From Sorangiineae bacterium NIC37A_2 (lineage in GTDB: Bacteria > Myxococcota_A > Polyangia > Polyangiales > Polyangiaceae), in contig NASX01000004.1 of assembly GCA_002085155.1 (NCBI GenBank), forward strand, positions 111,748 to 175,747: 64,000 nt of DNA, in the 5' to 3' direction. The position numbers and the translations under genes are program-made. The notes beneath the pieces were generated by a model. The model made no database searches. It was not told the DNA's origin and was given only the letters and a program-made list of their open reading frames with translations. Each line of letters opens with the position of its first letter. Position 1 is the first letter of the stretch. Positions 53,615 through 61,102 of this stretch are shown one piece after another.

Positions 53615-53957
53615 CTCAAGGACCCCACACTGAACACCACGATCACCCCACGTCGGGCGAAACCAAGCCGATCGAGCACGCAGGAGGGTAAAAGGGCTTT
53701 CTCCAGGGATCAAGAACGCGCCCGAGGCCCTCGGGATAAGGGGGAGGGACTTACCATTCCTCGAGAGTGCCGGTTCCCCGCGGCGGTCCCGAGATGCGCA
53801 CAGGAATTTCCGAGATGACCGGGCGAAAGGGGAGGCCGCGGGGGGCTCGGCGCCGGGAGCCGCGCTTTTCGGGTGGCCGCAAGAAAGATAACTAACTTTA
53901 GTTAAACTTAGTACAGAATAACTTGACCGCTCTTCCGGAGAAGTTATCCTGAGGGAC
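53615..53957. promoter_or_regulatory. AT-rich divergent promoter region with inverted TAACT repeats
   Basis: This separates the leftward drmMI from the rightward 169-aa gene. The part from 53880 to 53957 is much richer in A/T than its surroundings. It contains the inverted repeat TAACTAA-CT-TTAGTTA (53889-53904) and a second pair ATAACTT (53918-53924) / AAGTTAT (53941-53947) with a 16-nt spacer. The second arm ends ten bases before the ATG at 53958, in front of the GAGG ribosome-binding site. Likely binding site for a regulator of both directions. Confidence 0.6.
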
Positions 53958-54467
53958 ATGAATTTCGAGGCAGTTGCCAGAGTTTACTCGGAGAATCAGG
54001 TGGTTGCGCATGTGATCGACCTCTTGGCTACGAGGCAGCGCGAGCCGAAAAACAGCGAGACGCGCGTCAAACATATTCTGCGCGAAGTTCCCCCGAACCT
54101 CGGCGCCGGAGTCGAGGAGATTCAGGACGCTCTCGAGCTGATCGCTCAGGAAGCCGGCGATCGGCGTATTGAGTTCAAGAAGGGGCGTCCCCTCGAAGAA
54201 TCACGCATCGAGTGGGACTGTTCGGCGATCGAGTTCGCCAAGCATGTCCTCGATCAGATTCGCCAACCTTTCCAAAGTCCGGAGTGCGAAAAGCGCCCGG
54301 ATAGTGTCGACGAGGAGCAGGTCGAGTTCGAGGTATTCACTTTCCCTGTGCGCCGTGGTGTCGACATGCCCCTGCGCATCCGAGCCGACCTGACGGCTCA
54401 GGAGCTCTTGAATCTCGCCGAATTCGTTCAGGTCCTCGCCCGTTCCCGCGGCGCTCAGGCGAGTTGA
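53958..54467 (+). CDS. Uncharacterised 169-aa protein between drmD and drmMI
   Basis: Acidic, soluble, mostly helical. It starts MNFEAVARVYSENQVVAHVIDLLATRQ, with a possible helix-turn-helix-like stretch (VKHILREVPPNLGAGVEEIQDALELIAQEAGDRRIEF). It ends with a strand-rich segment FEVFTFPVRRGVDMPLRIRADLTAQELLNLAEFVQVLA. GAGG at 53951 precedes ATG 53958. I recognise no family. Its place inside the DISARM locus, opposite to the drm genes and under its own AT-rich promoter with palindromes, suggests a regulator or accessory factor, but this is inference only. It converges on drmD with 9 nt between stops. Confidence 0.8.
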   Translation: MNFEAVARVYSENQVVAHVIDLLATRQREPKNSETRVKHILREVPPNLGAGVEEIQDALELIAQEAGDRRIEFKKGRPLEESRIEWDCSAIEFAKHVLDQIRQPFQSPECEKRPDSVDEEQVEFEVFTFPVRRGVDMPLRIRADLTAQELLNLAEFVQVLARSRGAQAS

Positions 54468-54476
54468 GGCAGGCCC

Positions 54477-57400
54477 TCATCCCATCCGCGTCGTCGGCCA
54501 GAGATAGACGAGTCCGACCGGTTCGAGGCGTTCCAGGGCGACGCGGTAGAGGGCTTCAATTTGCGGCGGCTCTGTCTCGAGTTCCTTTTCGAGAGCGGTC
54601 AGGCGTTTCTGCATGTGCTCCCGGTCCCCTTCCCATTGCGCTTGTTCTTCGGGGGTCAGGGGTTCGTAGAGGTTGAGCTGACGAGTCAGGGCCTTGCGAA
54701 TGCCTTCCTTCTGGGCCCGGAGGAGTTCTCGGAGCGCTTCGGCTTCGGCGTAACCTCGTTCGCTCAGCTTCTGGCGCGCAGCGTGAGCTCGGGCTTCCGC
54801 TTCGTCGACGAGAGCGGGCCATAGAGCGCTAAAGTCGAGGGATGCTCCGCCCAGCAAGCGAGTGATGATCTCGGGAGAGACGGCGGGAAGCTCATGCGCC
54901 GACAACAGGAGCTCGTCGAGAGACTCGAGGGCGCGCCGGTCCGCGTCTTCCGCGAAGGGCTTCAGGTGACCGCTGCCTTTACTCTCGAACCACTGCGCCG
55001 CTACGCCGACAATCTCATCGTGGAGTCGAGTCGCTCCTTCTCCGAAGAGAGAGACGCGCCCAAAGGCCAAGACGCGCACAATTCCGTCCTTCGGGTTCGG
55101 AACGACGGCGACGCGGTGCAGGTCGTCGGCGCTCGTTCCCTGAGCTCGCAGACGCGACAGAATGCGCTGAACGAAGGGATGTTCGAGGTGAAGATGAACC
55201 CGTTCGTTGCCGATGCGCTGGAGCGGCTTGAAGACGACGGGCTGCGGTGGACGCTTTCTCCACTCCCAGACCGGTTCGTCTCGTTCGCGGGGAGGCCGCA
55301 GCGTGTCGAGAGTTGTTTGCCAGTTGTCGCCGAGAGGCGGGAGTAAGTAAGCGGTCTGTCCCTGGCCGAGTTCGGTGTCGGTGGTCGGCGTGAGCGGATT
55401 TGCTTGTGCGAAGGAGAGGCCGACGTCGACGGCTGCTCGCAGGCGCTCGGGGCTGAACTGAATGAAGCGGGCGGAGCGTTCGAAGATCTTCGCCGCGAGG
55501 TCCGTGTCTTTTCGGAGCTTCTCGACGGACTGACGCGTCTTCTCGAGCTCGTCTTGGACCGTGGCCTTTGCCTCAGCTTTCGGCTCTAGCTCGGCGAGGG
55601 CGGCTTCAGTTCCGGGGCGAATGCCCTGGGCGAGGGCGCCTTCGATGCGCGCGAGAACGACGTCTCCCAGGGAACCGAGCTCTTCCTGGATCGTCTCGAC
55701 CTTCTTCACGAGCCGCTCGAGGACGGCGTCTTCTTCGCGGTTTTCGTAGACGAAGTAGTGGCAGCGGACCTCCGGGGAGGGCTGGAGCGTTCGATCGATA
55801 CGACCGTTGCGCTGTTCCATGCGCGCCGGGTTCCAGGGGATGTCGAAATGGAACAGGTCGGCGCAGTAGTTCTGAAGGTTCAAACCTTCGCGTGCGGCGT
55901 CGGTCGCGATCAAGATGCGCACGGGGTAGGTCTTCGGGTCGCCGTTAAAGTGACGAGCGACGCGCTCACGTTCTTCGTCGTTCATCGCACCGTGGAAGCC
56001 GAGGATGCGCTCTTCGGCGTCCCGACTTCCTTCGATCGCTCGCCTCAGCATCTTCTCGAGGTAGCGCTTTGTGTCAGCGTATTCCGTGAAAATGATGAGG
56101 CGTTTATCAGACCATTCGAGGGAGGAACCTTTTCCCTGAGCGCCATCGAGGCTCGCCCCGGGGAGCATGTTCGCCGCGATCCATTCGACCAGCGCGCGCA
56201 CCTTCGCGTCCGCCTGGTTCCGGAGTCCGCGACTGAGCTCTATCATCGAACGCAGCGTCTTTTCTGCCTCTTCGGCCGCTTTTGGCAGAGAAGTGCTGGC
56301 CTGTTCGACCTGGTGATCAAGAGCCCGGTCGAGGGCATCCTCGTCCGCGTCGATGGTCGCCTCGGGCTCTTCTTGCGCGGAGGGCTCGTCTGTGGAAAGA
56401 TCAATAGTTTGTGCTTCGGTCGGAGGCCTGCGCGCGCCCGAGTCGAGGATCCGTGCGGCGTGGACTTCTAGGGTTCGGTAGAAGGCGTCGACGGAGCTCA
56501 GGAGGCGCTTCTGGAGGTGGATGAAAACGAGCTTGCCGCGGCCCTTCCTGGGCTCGGCGAACTCGCTGTAGCGCCTGAGGAGGCGTCCGAGCTCCAGCTC
56601 GGGGGGCTCGCCGGGAATCGTCAGGCGAATGACTTTTCGTTCGGGGAAAGAGCTGCCCGCGACGCCCGCGGAGCGGAGGTCCTTTTTCAAGCGCCGCACC
56701 ATGACCTGTTCGAGGGCGTTGCCTGAGCCGACGACGGGGACGCCGCGGGTGAAGCGCTGGGGATCGAGGAGCTCCATGAGCGCCGAGAAGCTGTTCGAGT
56801 GGCCGTTGTGGGGCGTCGCCGAGAGGAAGAGACGGTTCTCGAAGCGGGGCGTGAGGTCACGGGCGGCGCGCGTCGTTTGGCTATCGACGGCGTATTGACT
56901 CGAGCTCGCAGGAGCGACGGTGTGAGCTTCATCGAGCACGAGCAGGCTCTTCGGACGACGCTCGCCGAGAACTTCGCGGAGAGGCTCGATATACTCCGGC
57001 CTCCGGAGCATCTGGTAAGAGATGATGAACCTGTTGTGGGTGTTCCAGGGAATCACCCCGAAGCCGCGTTCCCTTCGACGCGCGGCGACGAAGTTTCGAT
57101 CGTAGATTTCGAAGCGCTGCCCGAACCGAACCATCATTTCGCGCTGCCATTGGAGACAAATGCTCGCGGGACAGACGATGAGCACGAACTCGACGCGCTG
57201 GCGGAGCTCAAGCTCGGAGAGAATGAGCCCGGCTTCGATGGTCTTTCCGAGACCGACGTCGTCAGCGATGAAGAGGTTCGCCCGGGGGAGCTCGAGAGCC
57301 TTTTTCAGCGGGATGAGCTGGTGGTTGAGAACTTGAATGCCCGCGCGGAAGGGGGACTGGAACAGGTCGCGCTCCGTCGCCGTCACCGAGTTCCAGCGGA

Positions 57401-57986
57401 GCGCATTCAAGTAGGCGGCGAACTCGCTGGGCTGATCGGCGCCGCTGATTTCGCCGAGCCCCTCTGATTCCGGGCGCTGTACCCGTGCGCCGAGCTCGAG
57501 CTCCCAGAGGACGCTGAGACGGCGTCCCTGATTGTCGTCGTCGAGGCAAACAAGGTCGACCTTGGTCAGATCGGTTCCCTCCGCGGACGCGGCGACGTTT
57601 TCGATCAAATATTGGCGATGACGAACGATGGCGATATCGCCGGGTTTCGGAGCGTCCGAGGCGCGCCCTTGGTACTCGAAGATACCGCGAGGCCGCGCGC
57701 TGTCGGGAGCTCCGGAGGCTTCGAGGAGGCGCGCGGCAAGAGCTGTTCGTGAGCGGTCTTGGGCCGGGATGCCGTGTGTTTCACAAGCTCTGCGGAGCTC
57801 GTCTCGCCCCATCCATTCGACGACCGGGCGAAGACGAACTCGGTCCGACTGAGCGAGTTCTTCAATCTGAGCTTCGCGGGTCCCCTGAGGCGGAAGCGCG
57901 ATTCCGAGCGCTCGGGCGAGCTCAGCCAAGCGCGGCTTGGTTAGGGTTTCGAGGACCGTTCGGACGTGGGGAGCTTTCGCGTTCAT
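54477..57986 (-). CDS. drmD: DISARM SNF2-type helicase DrmD
   Basis: 1169 aa. The N-terminus has a SAP/LEM-like helical segment (LTKPRLAELARALGIALP). The SNF2 engine follows with Walker A FIADDVGLGKTIEAGLI (~239-255), LLVLDEAHTVA, LFLSATPHNGH, and motifs V-VI YPVRILIATDAAREGLNLQNYC and IPWNPARMEQRNGRIDR. The rest is a long helical domain. DrmD marks class 1 DISARM and helps remodel or restrict incoming DNA. Its stop faces the 169-aa gene and drmMI has its own promoter region, so drmD is a separate transcription unit. Confidence 0.93.
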   Translation of the reverse strand: MNAKAPHVRTVLETLTKPRLAELARALGIALPPQGTREAQIEELAQSDRVRLRPVVEWMGRDELRRACETHGIPAQDRSRTALAARLLEASGAPDSARPRGIFEYQGRASDAPKPGDIAIVRHRQYLIENVAASAEGTDLTKVDLVCLDDDNQGRRLSVLWELELGARVQRPESEGLGEISGADQPSEFAAYLNALRWNSVTATERDLFQSPFRAGIQVLNHQLIPLKKALELPRANLFIADDVGLGKTIEAGLILSELELRQRVEFVLIVCPASICLQWQREMMVRFGQRFEIYDRNFVAARRRERGFGVIPWNTHNRFIISYQMLRRPEYIEPLREVLGERRPKSLLVLDEAHTVAPASSSQYAVDSQTTRAARDLTPRFENRLFLSATPHNGHSNSFSALMELLDPQRFTRGVPVVGSGNALEQVMVRRLKKDLRSAGVAGSSFPERKVIRLTIPGEPPELELGRLLRRYSEFAEPRKGRGKLVFIHLQKRLLSSVDAFYRTLEVHAARILDSGARRPPTEAQTIDLSTDEPSAQEEPEATIDADEDALDRALDHQVEQASTSLPKAAEEAEKTLRSMIELSRGLRNQADAKVRALVEWIAANMLPGASLDGAQGKGSSLEWSDKRLIIFTEYADTKRYLEKMLRRAIEGSRDAEERILGFHGAMNDEERERVARHFNGDPKTYPVRILIATDAAREGLNLQNYCADLFHFDIPWNPARMEQRNGRIDRTLQPSPEVRCHYFVYENREEDAVLERLVKKVETIQEELGSLGDVVLARIEGALAQGIRPGTEAALAELEPKAEAKATVQDELEKTRQSVEKLRKDTDLAAKIFERSARFIQFSPERLRAAVDVGLSFAQANPLTPTTDTELGQGQTAYLLPPLGDNWQTTLDTLRPPRERDEPVWEWRKRPPQPVVFKPLQRIGNERVHLHLEHPFVQRILSRLRAQGTSADDLHRVAVVPNPKDGIVRVLAFGRVSLFGEGATRLHDEIVGVAAQWFESKGSGHLKPFAEDADRRALESLDELLLSAHELPAVSPEIITRLLGGASLDFSALWPALVDEAEARAHAARQKLSERGYAEAEALRELLRAQKEGIRKALTRQLNLYEPLTPEEQAQWEGDREHMQKRLTALEKELETEPPQIEALYRVALERLEPVGLVYLWPTTRMG

Positions 57987-58142
57987 TGACCCGGTGCACC
58001 CGAGGTCAAAAGCCCGGGCAAATCGAGCCCGAACAGTACCAAAGGGGCCGAGCTCGGGGCTAGGTGAATCGACAGTTCCTAGGGATCAGCTCGGGATCGC
58101 GCTCTTCGGCGAGTCTGTCAGAAGTCAGATACCTGAGCTAGA

Positions 58143-58713
58143 GTGAGCCGAGATGAGCGTGGCGGACCGGCTTCCCCTCGGCCAATTCCGGGACCGTATT
58201 CGATGCTCTCCTTTGGGATGGTCGTAGCGGGGACCTTCGACGGGACGACGTTCCGTCGGTCTGTCAATCGTCAGACCTTTTACCGCGAGCTGCGTCCGAT
58301 CCTCTCAGTTTCAGCCTGAGGCCCTTCGTATCAACGGCCTGGATCGATCACGTCTCATGCAGACGGGAGCTGACCCAGTGGTTGCGATGTGTGAGGCTGC
58401 GGAATGGATCGCCGACGTCTCCGGAGAAGGCGAGCCTGTCCTCGTAGCGTACCCCCGGAGCTTCGATTGGACCTGGCTCTATTGGTACTTCATGAACTTC
58501 CTTGAAATATCCCCCTTCAATCATTCCCGCTGCTTCGACAGCATGACGGCCTACGCCGTCAAAGCTCATGTTCCCATTGCGGGGGCAGGCCGGACGAAAT
58601 TGCCGAAAGATCTCCTGCCCGTCGCTCCCCACACGCACAACGCCCTGGACGACGCCTCGGAACAGGCGGAGATTTTGCGAGAATCTTCGACTGGGATGGG
58701 AGCGAAGCCCTAA
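58143..58713 (+). pseudogene. Frameshifted DnaQ-like 3'-5' exonuclease relic
   Basis: Two frames together reconstruct an RNase H-fold exonuclease. The first, from 58143, gives RPIPGPYSMLSFGMVVAG and FYRELRPI. It then needs one base skipped at 58302 to continue in the second as SQFQPEALRINGLDRSRLMQ, FDWTWLYWYFMNFL and HTHNALDDASEQAEIL. The last parts hold the DnaQ-type FDW and H-x4-D sites. The N-terminal D-x-E motif that should precede IPGPYSMLSFG is degraded to DER. ATG 58357 could begin only a 118-aa piece lacking the catalytic D-x-E. It ends overlapping the convergent lipoprotein gene by 4 nt. Confidence 0.7.
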
Positions 58714-59669
58714 TCCCCACACCCACAAACCCCGCCGTGGCGTGAACAACAGCCTTTTCCGCCGCCGCACCCGCACTTCTTCGAGAGCGTCCCGTCACAG
58801 CACCGGGCGCGCCCTCCGCCGCTCGTCCTCCCCGCAGCCCGTGAGGGCGACGAGCGTCCCGAAGACGCGCCGCTCGAAGACGAGCTCCCCGAGGATCCGG
58901 AGGAGACGGGCTCACGCGACGTGGTCTTTTGGACTTCCGGCTCCTTCCGAGCGCTGACGCGCGCTTCAAGCTCTTGGAGGAGCGCTTCGCGCTCCGACTC
59001 CGAGGGCGCAGCCGTGATCAGGTGAGTGAGGAGTACGTCGCAGGGGAGGCGGGTTTTTCCTTCGATTTCGAGGCGGGTGATGTCTGGATGGAGGACTTCG
59101 GAGCCGGCTCCGAAACAGGCGCGGAGGTAACGGGCGCGCTCGTCGGGAGACATGGCTTCGTAGACCATCGCCCTTTGAGCGCGACGGACGGCCTCCTTTG
59201 CGGCGGCTTCTTCGACGGCGCGGCGTTCTTCTTCTTCGCGCTGGGCCGCGAGGAGGAGGTCCTCGCGGACTTGAGGCTCTTCGCTCGGCCTTCTGGCCTT
59301 GGGGGCCTCGCTCTCGAGCGTCTCACGTTCCCGCGCCTGTCGCTCTCGCTCGGCGCGCTGTCGGGCGGCGCGCTCCTCGCGCTCGCGCGCCAATTTTGCC
59401 TGGGCTTGCGCCTCGTGGGGCTGAAGGAGCCCTTCGGCGACGCGGAGGTTCTCGGCTTCCTCCGAACAATCCCTCCGCCGCTCGTGGCGACACTCCTGCT
59501 CCCGCGCCCGCGCCTCGGCCCAGAGCATCGAACACTCCCCGTGCGACGAGCACCCAGCGCGGAGCTTGTCTCGGAGCAGGCTCGCGCGACTCGCTCCGCC
59601 ACAGGCCCCGAGCGCTCCGAGGACCGCCGCGAGAGTTCCGAGCTTGAGTCCTTTGTGGAATGGTCGCAT
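58710..59669 (-). CDS. Lipoprotein with coiled coil and C-terminal Cys-rich (DUF3761-like) tail
   Basis: 319 aa. Lipobox LGAC about residue 23. Residues ~85-170 are a long Arg/Glu/Ala coiled coil. A small helical domain (MSPDERARYLRACFG) follows, then a Ser/Gly linker. The last 35 residues are CCDGTLSKKCGCGGGKGCC and SRHGGVCGC, close to the C-x-DGT-x-S...CS-x-HGGV motif of DUF3761. Nine cysteines suggest a disulfide-locked or metal-binding tip. Envelope location is predicted; role unknown. Confidence 0.78.
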   Translation of the reverse strand: MRPFHKGLKLGTLAAVLGALGACGGASRASLLRDKLRAGCSSHGECSMLWAEARAREQECRHERRRDCSEEAENLRVAEGLLQPHEAQAQAKLAREREERAARQRAERERQARERETLESEAPKARRPSEEPQVREDLLLAAQREEEERRAVEEAAAKEAVRRAQRAMVYEAMSPDERARYLRACFGAGSEVLHPDITRLEIEGKTRLPCDVLLTHLITAAPSESEREALLQELEARVSARKEPEVQKTTSREPVSSGSSGSSSSSGASSGRSSPSRAAGRTSGGGRARCCDGTLSKKCGCGGGKGCCSRHGGVCGCGD

Positions 59670-59724
59670 GGGTCTCGGGGTGCTCTGCGTCTCGAATGAC
59701 GCGGAAGGTGCTGCCGCCTTCCCC

Positions 59725-60792
59725 TTACTCGAACAAACTCTCCTGCCCGCTCGACGGGGCAGGGGTGGTCTTTTTCTTCTTCGATTTCAGGGCCAGCGGC
59801 GGCTCGTCTTTGGCCTCTTTGAGCTCGCGATCGCGCTCGAAACAGGCGTCGACGATGGCGAGGGAGCGGCGAACGGGCAGGGTTTGGTCGACGAAGATGC
59901 TCGTGACGGGATCGTGGTAGCCGCTCGGCAGATCGGCGGTGTCGCCGGCCAGGTAGAAGCGGGCGATGCGCCCCATGAGGAGCTCCCGGACGTACTTTCC
60001 GACCAAGGAGGCCATCATGACGAGCGGATCGCTCGCGTCCGCGTCGCGCAGGAAGCTGACGACCCCGAGGCCCGGGAAGCTGTAGGCGCTCTCGGCCGCT
60101 GTCTCACAGAGCGCTGTGTGAAGGCGGCCGCCGAGGGGGCCGAAGAAGCGGCTATACTGGGCCATGCCGCCGACCTTGCCGCAGGTGGCCGTGAATGGGA
60201 CCTTCTCCCCGTCCTGGGGCAGAAAGCCGAGCACGAGCTTCTCCATGCCGTGCAGGTCCGCCGAGAAGCGGTTGATGCCGAGCTTGCGCAGGCGGTTCAG
60301 TTCGCCGGTGCAGACGCGATAGGTGCGCACGCCGTCGAGGCTGATGCCTTGCGAATCGAGGGTCTCGAGGTGCCCCCGGATGCGCGCGAGGAGCTCATCG
60401 TCCGAGACAAAGGCCTCTCGCTCCGAGAAGGAACACTGCTTGAGCGCCGAAGGAGGACAGTTCTCGTCGCGCGCGGTCCGCGCTTCGAGGGAGAGGCTCT
60501 CGAAGAGCTCCGTGGGCGAGCTCGGCCGGATCCCCGAGGTGCGCTCGACGAGCGCGCGGGCCCAGGCTTCGCCGAGCCGATAGTCTTTGTTCGAGACGAG
60601 GACCTTCGAATCGTCGAGGTCGGCGCGGATGCGCTTGCCGAGACCTTTCTGCAGCCGAGCGAGTCCCGCTTCGCTCACTCTCGCGCGCACTCCGGTCACG
60701 ACGAGGGGGCCGAGGCGCGCACCGAGACCATTTTCGTCGACTCCGACCAAGAGGCCCGGTTCGAAATCTATCAGCCGCTTCTTCTTAGCCAT
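59725..60792 (-). CDS. Divergent RNase HII-like protein
   Basis: 355 aa, well above the ~200-aa of standard RNase HII. The opening GLLVGVDENGLGARLGPLVVTGV mirrors the RNase HII signature GIDEAGRG-x-L-x-GP-V-V. DLDDSKVL mirrors NDSK. FLRDADASDPLVMMASLVGKYVREL mirrors the C-terminal A-S-I-x-A-K segment. The first acidic pair (DE) is kept. Long insertions lie in the middle with several cysteines, and the C-terminus is Lys-rich. It may cut RNA-DNA hybrids or be a specialised paralogue; a housekeeping rnhB is not in this window to compare. Confidence 0.62.
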   Translation of the reverse strand: MAKKKRLIDFEPGLLVGVDENGLGARLGPLVVTGVRARVSEAGLARLQKGLGKRIRADLDDSKVLVSNKDYRLGEAWARALVERTSGIRPSSPTELFESLSLEARTARDENCPPSALKQCSFSEREAFVSDDELLARIRGHLETLDSQGISLDGVRTYRVCTGELNRLRKLGINRFSADLHGMEKLVLGFLPQDGEKVPFTATCGKVGGMAQYSRFFGPLGGRLHTALCETAAESAYSFPGLGVVSFLRDADASDPLVMMASLVGKYVRELLMGRIARFYLAGDTADLPSGYHDPVTSIFVDQTLPVRRSLAIVDACFERDRELKEAKDEPPLALKSKKKKTTPAPSSGQESLFE

Positions 60793-61102
60793 TGAGGAGC
60801 AATCGGACGTGACTCTCGATCACGCATCAGTCGGGGGACGGGTATAGCGGAGTTCAGCCCGGTTCGGCCCTCGTCGCGCCGAAAGTCCCGGGGTCTCTGC
60901 GAGCGGCGACGCTACCACGAATGGGTCGTAAAGTGCGGCGGTACTGATACAGCTTGGTCGCACGAGAGGAGCTTCTGGTGGTGGTTTGGGACCAGGGGCT
61001 GGGCCCTCGGGCCCACGAGCCGCGTCCGCCGAGGTGGGTGGGGGTGCGAATTCCGGCGATTTTGAGAAGTCGAAGGGCGGTCGCCGTGCGACATTCCCGA
61101 CC
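60793..61102. other. Intergenic region upstream of the GH3 gene
   Basis: About 310 bases with no supported gene. A TGGGCCC-TC-GGGCCCA inverted repeat lies near 61002-61017. The GH3 promoter is expected here but no clear elements were seen. Confidence 0.35.
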
